A DNA stretch of 64,000 bases from an uncultured Roseicyclus sp. (GCA_937139335.1 CAKZPN010000055.1:1-64000); one strand, 5' to 3'; shown: positions 16,455 to 25,517, numbered from the stretch's first letter. Made by a program: numbers and translations. Notes: generated by a model not told the origin, from the letters alone.

Positions 16455-17576
16455 ATGACCGCCCTGCGCAAGACAGACCTGCCCGACGAATTCCGCACTG
16501 AGCTTGCCCGCCTTGTGCGGGCCGGTTTTACCCTCCTGCCGCTGGGCGGTGGGGCCGATGGCAAGGCCCCCCTCCTGCGGTCATGGGCTGGCCCTAAGAT
16601 GACCCTAAGCCGAGTGCTGGCCCCCCTGCACCGCGCGGGGTCACTGGTCTATGGCGTGCGGCTGGACGGCCTGGCCGTTGTTGATTGCGACGATGATAGC
16701 CCCGAACTGGTCGCGGCTATGGAGGCGCGGTTCGGACCATCGCCCGTCCATGTGAAAACGCCACGCGGGCGGCACCTGTATTATCAGGCGAGTGGAACGC
16801 CCCCGAACCTGCGCGGCGAAGGCTTGCCGGTCGATATCAAGACCGGCCCCCGCGCCTATGTGGTCGGGCCGCATTCCCTGCGCCCAGACGGGGGGCTGTA
16901 CCGCGCAGCCAAGGGTTTGCTGGGCCATGACACCCTGCCCCTGCTACGCTCGCCACAAGGGGCACAGGACGCGCCCAGGGGGCAAGGGCGGGCCGAGGCT
17001 ATCCCGGTGGGGCATCGGCATGCGCAGCTGGTGAGAGAGGCTATCAGGATGGTCGAGTACGTGGACAGCATCGGGGAACTGTTGGCGAACCTTGAAGCGG
17101 TCAGGGATGAGCTGTGCGCCGATGCCGCCACCCTGCCAGATAGCGAGGTGCACGGCATTGCCGCATGGGCGTGGGACTGCCGCCTTGGAAACCGCGTCTA
17201 TAAGGGCCGCAACAGCGCTTTCCCGGTCAACCGGCAAGCCTTGGATGCCCTGCGCCGCTGGAACAACGAAACCGACGCCATCGCGCTCTATGTGTTGCTG
17301 GTGGATTTGCATGGGCACACGCAGGGCAAGCGGTTCGCGCTAGACTTTATGGCCATGCGGTCATCGGGGCTATCTCGGCTTTCAATCCCCCGCCTGCGCG
17401 CCGCACGCCGCACCTTAGAGGCGGTCGGACTGCTAGCCGTCGCAGGTAAGCATCGCGCGGGGTCTGCCCACCGTACCTACACACTGACACGCCTGCGCCC
17501 TGAGACCGGCGAAGGCTCGAACATCACCACGTTGCCGTGGCCGCAAGGTGCAGGGAAGAAAGGGGGGAGGGTCTAA
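16455..17576 (+). CDS. Bifunctional primase-polymerase (PrimPol) domain protein
   Basis: 373 aa, start at 16455 one base after the small ORF. The N-terminal PrimPol domain (about residues 10-160) shows the acidic pair VVDCDDD (Asp77, Asp79), the basic/His site GRHLYYQ (His107) and DIKTGPRAYVVGPHS (Asp127). This is the archaeo-eukaryotic primase core. The C-terminal half (about 200-373) looks helical with a winged-helix-like end and no Walker motifs, so a helicase domain is absent. In P4 and PICI-type satellites such proteins drive element replication. Confidence 0.85.
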   Translation: MTALRKTDLPDEFRTELARLVRAGFTLLPLGGGADGKAPLLRSWAGPKMTLSRVLAPLHRAGSLVYGVRLDGLAVVDCDDDSPELVAAMEARFGPSPVHVKTPRGRHLYYQASGTPPNLRGEGLPVDIKTGPRAYVVGPHSLRPDGGLYRAAKGLLGHDTLPLLRSPQGAQDAPRGQGRAEAIPVGHRHAQLVREAIRMVEYVDSIGELLANLEAVRDELCADAATLPDSEVHGIAAWAWDCRLGNRVYKGRNSAFPVNRQALDALRRWNNETDAIALYVLLVDLHGHTQGKRFALDFMAMRSSGLSRLSIPRLRAARRTLEAVGLLAVAGKHRAGSAHRTYTLTRLRPETGEGSNITTLPWPQGAGKKGGRV

Positions 17577-17733
17577 GGTTACATATGTTGCTTGAAATTG
17601 GACCGACAAACGCCATGCCGATGAAGGGCAGCGAACTCAAGGCCGCGCCAGTACCGCGCCCTCGCAACCGACGCTTCCCAAGAGAACGAAACCGGGGCAG
17701 AGTGCCCTCGACCGATCACACGGGCGTAGACCA

Positions 17734-20700
17734 TTGGACCTTAACGATTTCATCGACCGCTGGACCAGATCGGGCGGCAGCGAACGGGCCAATTTCCAAT
17801 CCTTCGCAACCGAACTCTGCGACCTGCTGGGCGTACCTCGCCCCGATCCCGCGACCAAGAACGCCCGCCGGGATGCCTATTGCTTCGAACGCCCCGTGAC
17901 CTTCATCCACACGGGCAGCCAATCCCACGGATTCATCGACCTATACCGCGCCGGGCATTTCGTGATGGAGGCCAAACAAGGCACAAGCGGCAAGGCCGAT
18001 CCCGACGACGCCCAAGCCGCCCTGTTGCCCGATCTGCCCGCCCCGTCTCGCAAGGGGCATGGCACGCGCGGCACGCGGCAATGGGCCATCGCCATGATGG
18101 GCGCGCGCAGTCAGGCCGATGGCTACGCCCGCGCCGTGTCCCGCGATGGAGGCTGGCCGCCATTCCTTCTGGTGGTCGATGTGGGCCATGTGATCGAGGT
18201 TTATGCCGATTTCTCGGGCCAGGGACAGGGATACACGCAATACCCCGATGGCAACCGCTTTCGCATCACCATGGACGACCTGCGCGACGCCAAGACCCGC
18301 GAACGCCTGCGCCTGATCTGGACCGATCCGCACGCGCTCGACCCTTCGCGTATTGCCGCGCAAGTGACGCGAGATGTGGCGAACCGGCTGGCCGCGCTGG
18401 GCCGATCCTTCGAAGGGCAAGGGCATGAACCCAAGGCCGTGGCCGACTTCCTTATGCGCTGCCTGTTCACCATGTTTGCCGAGGATGTGGAACTGATCCC
18501 GCGCCATAGCTTCAAGAACCTTCTGGAAAAGCTTCGCGGCCATCCCGAACACGCAGCCCCGTCGCTCAAGGCGCTGTGGGAAACGATGAACACCGGCGGC
18601 TTTTCCGCTGTGCTGACAACCGACCTCAAGCGTTTCAACGGGGGCCTGTTCAAAGACGCAGAGGCGCTTCCCCTGTCGAACGTCCAGCTTTCGCTTCTGA
18701 TTAACGCCGCGCAATGCGATTGGCGCGAGGTAGAACCGGCGATTTTCGGCACCCTTCTGGAACGCGCGCTGGACAAAAAACAGCGTCATAAGCTGGGCGC
18801 GCACTACACGCCACGCGCGTATGTCGAACGGCTAATTGTGCCCACCATCATGGACCCGCTGCGCGCCGATTGGCGGGATGTGCAGGCCGCCGCCCTGACA
18901 CTCTCCAAACTCGGCAAGGACGATGAAGCCCGCGAGGTGGTGCGCGCTTTTCACCGGCAACTATGTGAAATCCGCGTGCTCGACCCCGCCTGCGGATCGG
19001 GCAATTTCCTGTATGTCGCGCTGGAATTGATGAAGCGCCTTGAGGGTGAGGTGACGGACCTTCTGGCCGATCTGGGCGAGGGGCAGGACGCGCTGGCGCT
19101 GACCGGGCACACGGTGGACCCGCACCAATTCCTTGGCATCGAACTCAACCCTTGGGCGGCGGCGGTGGCCGAACTGGTGCTGTGGATCGGCTATCTGCAA
19201 TGGCATTACCGGACGCACGGCCAGGCAAGCCCCTCGGAACCCGTCTTGAAGGATTTCCACAATATCGAGAACCGCGATGCGGTGCTGCACCATGCGGGCA
19301 CGAAACCCCGACTGGACGATGCAGGGCACCCCGTGACCCGCTGGGACGGCGAGACGACGACTACCCACCCGGTGACCGGCGAACAGGTGCCCGATCCATT
19401 GGCGCGCGTGCCGGTGCTGGATTACCTCAAACCCCGCCCCGCGACATGGCCCGAGGCAGAATTCATCGTTGGAAACCCGCCCTTCATCGGGGCCAGCCGG
19501 ATGCGCGACGCGCTGGGCGATGGCTATGCCGAGGCGTTGTGGAAATCCTATCCTAGGATGCCGCAAAGCGCCGATTTCGTCATGTTCTGGTGGGAAAAGG
19601 CGGCGCTTGTCGCGCGCGGCTGGAAACCCGCGACCGACAAGGCGCGCGCCAAGGCCACGCGGCGTTTCGGCTTCATCACCACGAATTCCCTGCGCCAGAC
19701 CTTCAACCGCAAGGTGCTGGAACCGCATCTGGCCGACCCGAAAACGCCCCTGTCGCTGACCTTTGCTATTCCCGATCACCCTTGGGTCGATGCAGACGAC
19801 GGCGCGGCGGTGCGCATCGCCATGACAGTGGCCGAACAGGGCCGCGCGCCGGGGCGGCTTTGGACCGTGACCGAGGAGGCCAAGGGGGAATACGAGGCCG
19901 AAGGGCGGCCCGTCCGCTTCCAGATCGAGAAGGGCCGGGTTTTCGCCAATCTGCGCATCGGGGCGGATGTGGCGGGGGCGATGCCGTTGAAGGCGAATGA
20001 GGGGATTTCGACACGCGGAGTGATGCTTTTTGGAGCAGGCTTCATCGTGACGCAAGCAGAGGCCTGCGCGCTAGGGTTGGGTCGCGATCCAGAGGTTTCG
20101 AAAGTGATCAAGCCTTATCGCAATGGCAGAGACCTACTTGCTACGAACCGAAACGTTTTCGTCATTGACCTCTTGGGTTTGACTGAAAACCAAGTCCGGC
20201 AGAAGGTGCCAACGGTCTACCAACATGTTCTCGACAATGTCTGGCCGGAGCGGAGTCAAAACAACCGCGAAATCCGTCGCAAGAACTGGTGGGTTTTTGG
20301 CGAAGCTCTTGCCCCCTTCAGACCGGCACTAGATGGGCTCACGCGCTTCATCGTGACACCCGAAACGATGAAGCACCGAATCTTCCAGTTTCTTGATGGC
20401 TCGATCCTTCCAGACAATGCGCTCATCGCGATCGCTGTGAGTGATGCCGCGACGTTGGCAATTTTATCGTCTCGGCTTCACGTTCGATGGGCGCTCACCG
20501 CTGGTGGGCGCCTAGGCGTTGGCAATGATCCGCGGTACAACAAATCCCGTTGCTTCGACCCGTTCCCCTTTCCCGACCTCACCGACGCCCAGCGTAGCCA
20601 CCTGCGTGCCCTTGGCGAACAGCTCGACGCGCATCGCAAGGACAGGCAAAAGGCCCACCCAAAGCTGACCCTGACCGCCATGTATAACGTGCTGGAAAAG

Positions 20701-21204
20701 CTGCGCGCGGGCGACCGGATCGAAGGGAAAGACCGCGAGATTTACGACCAAGGGCTGATCGGCATCCTGCGCGACCTCCACGACCAGATCGACACCGCTG
20801 TGGCAGATGCCTATGGCTGGCCCGCCGACCTTTCGGATGATGACATTCTGCACCGCCTTGTGGACCTCAACCGCGAACGCGCTGCCGAGGAAGCGCGCGG
20901 CCATATCCGCTGGCTGCGCCCCGAGTATCAAAATCCGACCGGCGCACAGGCAGATGCCAAGGGCAACCAAGCCGCGATGGCGCTCGGCCCCTCGGACACG
21001 ACCAACAAGCCGCCTTTCCCCAAGGCCCTGCCCGACCAGATCGCCGCCGTCCGTGCCGCCCTGTCCGATCTGGGCGAGGCGACCCCCGAACAGGTGGCCC
21101 GCACCTTCAAACGGGGCCGCGCCGCGACGGTGCAACCGCTTCTGGAAAGCCTCACCGCGCTGGGGCACGCCCGCCTTGTCGATGGAGGCCGCTTTGCAGT
21201 TTGA
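17734..21204 (+). CDS. MmeI-like (type IIL/IIG) restriction-modification enzyme
   Basis: 1156 aa single-chain enzyme from a TTG start; MDLNDFIDRWTRSGGSERAN is the usual family N-terminus and no better start lies upstream. The nuclease site D69-x9-E79-x-K81 (FIDLYRAGHFVMEAKQ) matches MmeI's D70-x9-E80-x-K82. A helical linker leads to the adenine methyltransferase, with motif I DPACGSGNFL (417-426) and motif IV NPPF (581-584), then a target recognition domain at about 750-940 and a C-terminal helical part. It should methylate one strand and cut about 20 nt away. The recognition-domain DNA (20010-20550) is clearly lower in GC than both flanks. A DISARM-type methyltransferase is a less likely reading because no partner genes are present. 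Confidence 0.92.
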   Translation: MDLNDFIDRWTRSGGSERANFQSFATELCDLLGVPRPDPATKNARRDAYCFERPVTFIHTGSQSHGFIDLYRAGHFVMEAKQGTSGKADPDDAQAALLPDLPAPSRKGHGTRGTRQWAIAMMGARSQADGYARAVSRDGGWPPFLLVVDVGHVIEVYADFSGQGQGYTQYPDGNRFRITMDDLRDAKTRERLRLIWTDPHALDPSRIAAQVTRDVANRLAALGRSFEGQGHEPKAVADFLMRCLFTMFAEDVELIPRHSFKNLLEKLRGHPEHAAPSLKALWETMNTGGFSAVLTTDLKRFNGGLFKDAEALPLSNVQLSLLINAAQCDWREVEPAIFGTLLERALDKKQRHKLGAHYTPRAYVERLIVPTIMDPLRADWRDVQAAALTLSKLGKDDEAREVVRAFHRQLCEIRVLDPACGSGNFLYVALELMKRLEGEVTDLLADLGEGQDALALTGHTVDPHQFLGIELNPWAAAVAELVLWIGYLQWHYRTHGQASPSEPVLKDFHNIENRDAVLHHAGTKPRLDDAGHPVTRWDGETTTTHPVTGEQVPDPLARVPVLDYLKPRPATWPEAEFIVGNPPFIGASRMRDALGDGYAEALWKSYPRMPQSADFVMFWWEKAALVARGWKPATDKARAKATRRFGFITTNSLRQTFNRKVLEPHLADPKTPLSLTFAIPDHPWVDADDGAAVRIAMTVAEQGRAPGRLWTVTEEAKGEYEAEGRPVRFQIEKGRVFANLRIGADVAGAMPLKANEGISTRGVMLFGAGFIVTQAEACALGLGRDPEVSKVIKPYRNGRDLLATNRNVFVIDLLGLTENQVRQKVPTVYQHVLDNVWPERSQNNREIRRKNWWVFGEALAPFRPALDGLTRFIVTPETMKHRIFQFLDGSILPDNALIAIAVSDAATLAILSSRLHVRWALTAGGRLGVGNDPRYNKSRCFDPFPFPDLTDAQRSHLRALGEQLDAHRKDRQKAHPKLTLTAMYNVLEKLRAGDRIEGKDREIYDQGLIGILRDLHDQIDTAVADAYGWPADLSDDDILHRLVDLNRERAAEEARGHIRWLRPEYQNPTGAQADAKGNQAAMALGPSDTTNKPPFPKALPDQIAAVRAALSDLGEATPEQVARTFKRGRAATVQPLLESLTALGHARLVDGGRFAV

Positions 21205-21228
21205 ATTGCAGCCTGGACCGGAAATGGA

Positions 21229-21702
21229 ATGATGTTGCGAGCTTTTTTTGTGCCCCTGCTTATTGTTTTGGCGTCCGCTGCAAACGCCCAGCAAACCGCA
21301 CCTCAAATCAGTTTGTTGGCCGAGGGCGTAAGTCCAGACACAATAGGTGAGGTGGCCATACAGCTTCAGGATTTCTCACAGGATGCGTGCTGGACGAACT
21401 TGAGAGAGGTTCGGGAATATGCCGAGGAAAAGTTAGCGCAGGGCGGATACTCTTATGTCACCGACCGAGCGCACGAGGGCTTTGTCTTGGCAGTAAGTGT
21501 TTCGGCTTTCCGAGAACCGGCCTTCCTTGGGGCTGGCATGTGTCTTGGGATTGTCCAAATCTCTTTGGAGCGTGGATTTGGGTATTCAAATGGCCTATCG
21601 GGAAACATGGTTAGTGCAGCGATGACAACCACCTTTTCGGGGACAAGGGACCTCAACAATGAAGTGATATGGTATGTTGGGGAATTCCTAAATAGGCTTT
21701 AA
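21229..21702 (+). CDS. Secreted hypothetical protein, 157 aa
   Basis: Two tandem ATGs at 21229 and 21232. A clear Sec signal peptide (MMLRAFFVPLLIVLASAANA, cleavage after ANA) leads to a roughly 137-residue periplasmic domain with two cysteines (DACWTN and GMCLGI) that may pair. No family recognised. GC is near 50%, below the neighbours. The TAA overlaps the next ATG (TAATG), linking it to the HGG-motif gene. Confidence 0.65.
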   Translation: MMLRAFFVPLLIVLASAANAQQTAPQISLLAEGVSPDTIGEVAIQLQDFSQDACWTNLREVREYAEEKLAQGGYSYVTDRAHEGFVLAVSVSAFREPAFLGAGMCLGIVQISLERGFGYSNGLSGNMVSAAMTTTFSGTRDLNNEVIWYVGEFLNRL

Positions 21703-22214
21703 TGCGGTGTGGTATTTCCGAAGGGTTGGATGGGCACATGACGGGCGACGAATTTAAAGCCATCCGCCGTGCCGCGCGCCTTTCGCGCCGCGCCCTAGCA
21801 GCATTATGCGACCTGCACCCCGACACTGTGCGATATTGGGAAGGCAAGCCCCACGTGGATATGCGCGGCCATGCCCCCGCCTTGATGCTCAAGGCGCTGG
21901 GCTTAGGCCATCTATCGCGGCGCGGGGTCTATCCATCCGAACGCTTTCTGACGTCCCGATATGGGAATTTCCCGACCAATACGCGCGCGGGGGGTGGGGT
22001 CTTACTCCAATCGGGAATTTTGCCACGCCCGAAAAGGTGCGGTGCGCGGACGCGCAAGGGAACGCCCTGCCGTTCCATGGCTATACCGGGGAAGACCCGA
22101 TGCAAGTTTCACGGCGGGGCAAGCACCGGGCCGAGAACGGCAGAAGGGCGGGCGCGGATTGCGGAGGCGCAACGGAAACGCTGGGCGGCATGGCGAGTGG
22201 ACGCGGGCACATGA
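21702..22214 (+). CDS. Helix-turn-helix plus HGG-x-STGP zinc-motif protein
   Basis: 170 aa, start overlapping the upstream stop; MTGDEFKAIR at 21738 is an alternative. The N-terminal XRE-like helix-turn-helix (RLSRRALAALCDLHPDTVRYW, about 27-46) binds DNA. The C-terminal block RCGARTRKGTPCRSM... RCKFHGGASTGPRTAEGRAR (about 112-154) is the Cys/His HGGxSTGP motif seen widely in phage and integrative-element proteins of Proteobacteria, probably a small zinc fold. Role unknown. Confidence 0.75.
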   Translation: MRCGISEGLDGHMTGDEFKAIRRAARLSRRALAALCDLHPDTVRYWEGKPHVDMRGHAPALMLKALGLGHLSRRGVYPSERFLTSRYGNFPTNTRAGGGVLLQSGILPRPKRCGARTRKGTPCRSMAIPGKTRCKFHGGASTGPRTAEGRARIAEAQRKRWAAWRVDAGT

Positions 22215-22576
22215 GGGGGCATGAAAAGTCTCCAAGCGTTGCCCTTGGGACCGGCGCGCACAACTTGCGTGCCATAATCGGGCGGAAAAAAGAGTTCCGC
22301 CACAGAGCCCGGCCCACCAAAATCCTGAAACGTTTTGGCTTCAAAGGGATGACCCGTCTATGGGTTGCAAGATTGATGCCTCCATCATTTGTGGCGCGGC
22401 GGCACTGCTGATCCCAATTTGGCGGGCGGGGGGTGGTTCATTCTCCCCGGTTATTTGCTCAGGGACCGGGGCCGGAAACAAAATTTGCACCGCCACAAAA
22501 TGAAGAAGCTCCTTCGCTCGTCGAGATGACGCATCCGCCAGGCGCCGCAGGGTGACGACGACTACGCCGGGCAAGC
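22215..22576. other. 362-bp region without a convincing gene
   Basis: One plus-strand frame at 22360-22503 could encode 47 aa (starting MGCKIDASIICGAAALLIPI) with a hydrophobic centre. It has no clear ribosome site and the end is low-complexity, so I do not call it a gene. The stretch carries poly-purine and AT-rich patches unlike the surrounding coding DNA. Confidence 0.4.
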
Positions 22577-22804
22577 CTAAGCTCGCACAGCGGTCAACAT
22601 CCCAAAAATCTCGCGCGCAGCGTCAAGGCTTGAAGCCTTTGCCAAAACTTCGAACTGGTTCCGGCGTTCTCTCGCGATGAAGTACCCGCTGGACCCACCA
22701 AGGTTGTCTGTGTCAACGTACTCTTTGTACGTCTCATCGTGCATGGGTGACACGAAAACCGTGGTCCCGTCGTCGAGTTTTGCAACCAAGGTAACTTCAT
22801 CCAT
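22577..22804 (-). CDS. Hypothetical island protein, 75 aa
   Basis: Start at 22804 (MDEVTLVAKLDDGTTVFVSP) with GGGGAG 8 nt upstream; a longer frame starts at 22861. The product looks like a small soluble alpha/beta protein, with body DETYKEYVDTDNLGGSSGYF and ending AREIFGMLTAVRA. It overlaps by two bases the start codon of the divergent gene at 22803, so both genes would share one regulatory region. No family recognised. Confidence 0.55.
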   Translation of the reverse strand: MDEVTLVAKLDDGTTVFVSPMHDETYKEYVDTDNLGGSSGYFIARERRNQFEVLAKASSLDAAREIFGMLTAVRA

Positions 22805-23537
22805 GCTTGATTCTCCCCGATATGGCTTCAATCGCAAACCACAATTTTCAACGAACCACATGGCCGACTACCTTGCGTGCCAAAATGCGACACAACGCGC
22901 TCGAAATATCCGAGCGGCGAAATTTCCCAAGAAGATCGAGGTGGCTGCATACAACCAGATTCGCCGCCCACTCCGCGATGCTCTCAGCCAACCAGGATTC
23001 GCGCGCGATGATCTCGACTTCTTGGTTGCCAAACTCGACACCAAGGCCGAGCGGGAAGTGGGGTACAATCGCGACGAGGCCATGCGGTGTGCGCGGGCGG
23101 TACGGGCGTTTCAAGATACGTTTAACCCCAAGGCCTTCGCCCGCTGTGAGGTCACACCTGCACCCAGTGCGTTGTTCACCCGTATCGAGGGGGTGAAAAT
23201 CAACCTGACCTTAGATGCGACGGTGACCGAGACAAAGGGGGACGAAACCCGCGCAGGCGGCATCATCATTCTGTACGCCTTCTCTGCTGATCGAAGCGGC
23301 GTCAAAGACCGTCTGTCTACGGCAGCAGGGCTTATGCTTTGGGTCTTAGAGGGCGGCCAGATGGAGCCGCTTCCTAGACTGTGCATGGCCGCCGACATAG
23401 CGGGGAAGGATATTCAAAAAGCCAGCGCTTCACACAGCCGGTTTCGAGAAAGCATCGTGAACTCCTGTCGTGAGGTTGCCGCAGGCTGGGACAACGTTGA
23501 ACCCCCTTCGGATTATGATGGGCAGGCGTGGAATTGA
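22803..23537 (+). CDS. Unknown island protein, 244 aa
   Basis: Start ATG at 22803 is preceded by AGGTAAC; ATG at 22860 (MADYLACQNATQRARNIRAA) would give 225 aa and avoid the start-codon overlap with the divergent gene. The N-terminal half is helical and basic (KFPKKIEVAAYNQIRRPLRD). The C-terminal half has strands such as GVKINLTLDATVTE and GIIILYAFSAD, suggesting an alpha/beta domain. No signal peptide or membrane segment. No family recognised; its place between MmeI-like and dGTPase genes makes a defence-related role possible. Confidence 0.7.
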   Translation: MLDSPRYGFNRKPQFSTNHMADYLACQNATQRARNIRAAKFPKKIEVAAYNQIRRPLRDALSQPGFARDDLDFLVAKLDTKAEREVGYNRDEAMRCARAVRAFQDTFNPKAFARCEVTPAPSALFTRIEGVKINLTLDATVTETKGDETRAGGIIILYAFSADRSGVKDRLSTAAGLMLWVLEGGQMEPLPRLCMAADIAGKDIQKASASHSRFRESIVNSCREVAAGWDNVEPPSDYDGQAWN

Positions 23538-23597
23538 AGCAGATTGGTCAGCTGCTAATTGCTTACTTTGGAACCTGACAGAACCTTACACTGCGCC

Positions 23598-23918
23598 ATG
23601 CCTGGACCTGACCCGCACCGCCTTTGGATAGAGGATAGCAACCCGCACAGCGCCCGCGTGTGCTGGCAGGCTTACGATTGGACAGGCAACGCGGGAAACC
23701 GGAAAGCCCGAGCCACTGCAATCCTGCGCCGTCTGCGCTGGGGAACATGGTGTTGTCGCTGGTGCAGTGATATGCTGCCCGACCATCGTAGGGCTGACGC
23801 GTTGTTCTGCTGCGAGTCCTGTCGAAAAAACGCCGCGCGTGCCAGGCGGGGCCGTAAACTTATAAGGTTGTCAGAATTATTGACCCGCTCCACGCGAGAG
23901 AACTTCAAAGAGGGGTGA
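23598..23918 (+). CDS. Small zinc-ribbon-like protein
   Basis: 106 aa from ATG 23598. The centre carries WCCRWCSDML followed by ALFCCESCRKNAARARRGRK: two C-x-x-C pairs about 19 residues apart, with a Cys-Arg-basic tail typical of small treble-clef or CGNR-like zinc modules. The 3' end overlaps the convergent dGTPase gene by 14 nt. Likely nucleic-acid binding; no specific family assigned. Confidence 0.6.
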   Translation: MPGPDPHRLWIEDSNPHSARVCWQAYDWTGNAGNRKARATAILRRLRWGTWCCRWCSDMLPDHRRADALFCCESCRKNAARARRGRKLIRLSELLTRSTRENFKEG

Positions 23919-25308
23919 ATATGGAGCGATGAGTCTCGCCCGTCAGCCGTCCAAAAAACTCTACCGCATACCTGTCCGTCATGCCTGCTATAAAATCACA
24001 GATTACCCTCTTCTGCGCGCTTTCGTCTACGGCTGAAACCCGCCGGTATATTGACCGAAAGTCATCTGGTAACAAAAGACTACCATTCTCTCTCGATAGA
24101 TACTCGAAAATCGCTTTCACAATATCGTAGCCTCGCGCTTCCGAAACTTTCAAGCGTGGCGACATAATCGTTGATTCGAAGGAGAAGACTTTAAGAACTT
24201 CGACGAGTATCTCCGTCTCACGGTCCAGAAATACTTTCGACATAGCGGGGCAATCTTCATTCAATTCAAATTTGATCCCAGAGATAAACCGAGTGATTAG
24301 CTCAGAGGTTAAATTTGTCCGATAGTACCCAACACTGGCATAGCTCTTTGAGACGTCGTAGCTTTCTACGACATCGTACTTGCGATCTGCGGCATCGGAA
24401 GAACCCAAGTTAGTAAACACAGCGCCTTCGAAGAGGGCAAGCAGGGAATCAACCACAACGTTTTCATCAATTATTCTACCAAGGCGGTCAGAAACCCGTT
24501 TTGCCACACGTTCCACTAGATCTGGCGAAGCATTCAATACGTCCAATGGTGCCAAAAAACCCCCTTTGAACGCGTCATCAATATCGTACGTTGAGTACGC
24601 AATATCGTCAGCAACATCCATTATTTGACATTCCACCGTCTTGAAGGGTGTAAAGTCACTACTGCCACACACCGCTTTCTTCACGCTCTCCACAAAGGCC
24701 TTGTCGCTTGCATAATAGCCCTTAGAGAGACCCGCTCCCTTCACCCTAGTTATCGGGATACATGTATCGTATTTAAGTACCGCCGCTGCGGCCCGATAGG
24801 TCAGATTGAGTCCTAATCTTCCATCAGAGCCGTCTTCATTTACTCCGTATGCAGGGTCATAGGCTTCACGGTGCCGTTTTTTTTCAAGCGTTGTGAGAAT
24901 TCGCAGAGTTTGAGCGTTGCCTTCAAAGCCACCAAGACCCTTCATGCAATCATCGAGAGCACTTTCGCCGTTGTGACCAAAGGGTGGATGACCGAGGTCG
25001 TGAGCCAATCCCGCAATCGCTACGACGCGTGGGTCGATGGGGTGCTCCAACAGCTCCTGGTGCTCCGCATTAACTTTGAAACAGATCGACTCCGCGATCT
25101 GGGAAACTTCAAGGGAGTGGGTAAGGCGATTACGGAAGTAATCAGAGTCCGCACCCGGGAAGAGCTGTGTCTTCCCCTGAAGCCGCCTAAACGCTGGACT
25201 GTGGATTATGCGGGCATAGTCTCTACGAAACTCACTTCTGAACTTTTCAGAACTTTCTTCCGGCATTGCCCGAGAGAAATCCTCGGCGCGGTACATAGGA
25301 TGCGTCAC
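23905..25308 (-). CDS. dgt: Deoxyguanosinetriphosphate triphosphohydrolase (dGTPase), HD superfamily
   Basis: 467 aa; hydrolyses dGTP or other dNTPs to the nucleoside and triphosphate. HD-domain ligands are visible: His64 in RLTHSLEV, His103-Asp104 in LAHDLGHPPFGHNGE, and the later Asp in MDVADDIAYSTYDIDD. The N-terminal block YARIIHSPAFRRLQGKTQLF is typical of the family. Length is near E. coli Dgt (505 aa) rather than the shorter housekeeping alphaproteobacterial form. GC is about 48%, far below the chromosome, showing acquisition. Family dNTPases deplete nucleotides as anti-phage defence, and this position inside a tRNA island supports that role. It follows a 62-aa gene by 20 bp. Confidence 0.93.
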   Translation of the reverse strand: MTHPMYRAEDFSRAMPEESSEKFRSEFRRDYARIIHSPAFRRLQGKTQLFPGADSDYFRNRLTHSLEVSQIAESICFKVNAEHQELLEHPIDPRVVAIAGLAHDLGHPPFGHNGESALDDCMKGLGGFEGNAQTLRILTTLEKKRHREAYDPAYGVNEDGSDGRLGLNLTYRAAAAVLKYDTCIPITRVKGAGLSKGYYASDKAFVESVKKAVCGSSDFTPFKTVECQIMDVADDIAYSTYDIDDAFKGGFLAPLDVLNASPDLVERVAKRVSDRLGRIIDENVVVDSLLALFEGAVFTNLGSSDAADRKYDVVESYDVSKSYASVGYYRTNLTSELITRFISGIKFELNEDCPAMSKVFLDRETEILVEVLKVFSFESTIMSPRLKVSEARGYDIVKAIFEYLSRENGSLLLPDDFRSIYRRVSAVDESAQKRVICDFIAGMTDRYAVEFFGRLTGETHRSIFTPL

Positions 25309-25328
25309 ATAAAACCCGGCTACTAAGA

Positions 25329-25517
25329 CTATTTTTTGGAAGCTTCTGTGGCCTTTTTGGACTCGTCAGCGCCGGCTGCAGCTACAGAACCCGTTGTTCG
25401 AGAGGCGTGTTGGCTCGCGTTACGCTGTTCAAGAACACCTCGCAGCACGCGAAGTCGCTTCGCGGACTGCTCTTTAGCCCGCTGTGTGGTTGAGTAGGTA
25501 AGGGTCTGAACACCCAT
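25329..25517 (-). CDS. Small basic protein upstream of the dGTPase
   Basis: 62 aa, ATG at 25517 with GGGAG about 10 nt upstream. It starts MGVQTLTYSTTQRAKEQSAK, then a basic helix RLRVLRGVLEQRN and a Lys/Ala/Ser-rich tail ending KKATEASKK. No known family. It lies 20 bp before the dGTPase gene on the same strand, so both form an operon. It could be a regulator or inhibitor of the dGTPase, or only a leader peptide. Confidence 0.5.
   Translation of the reverse strand: MGVQTLTYSTTQRAKEQSAKRLRVLRGVLEQRNASQHASRTTGSVAAAGADESKKATEASKK

Noticed and set aside
17734..21204. Reading the MmeI-like gene as a DISARM or BREX component
   Set aside because: The protein has its own D-x9-E-x-K nuclease site and recognition domain, and none of the helicase, PLD or PglZ partners are present.
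22360..22503. Possible 47-aa hydrophobic small protein in the island
   Set aside because: No ribosome site, low-complexity end and no coupling to neighbours; not enough to call it a gene.
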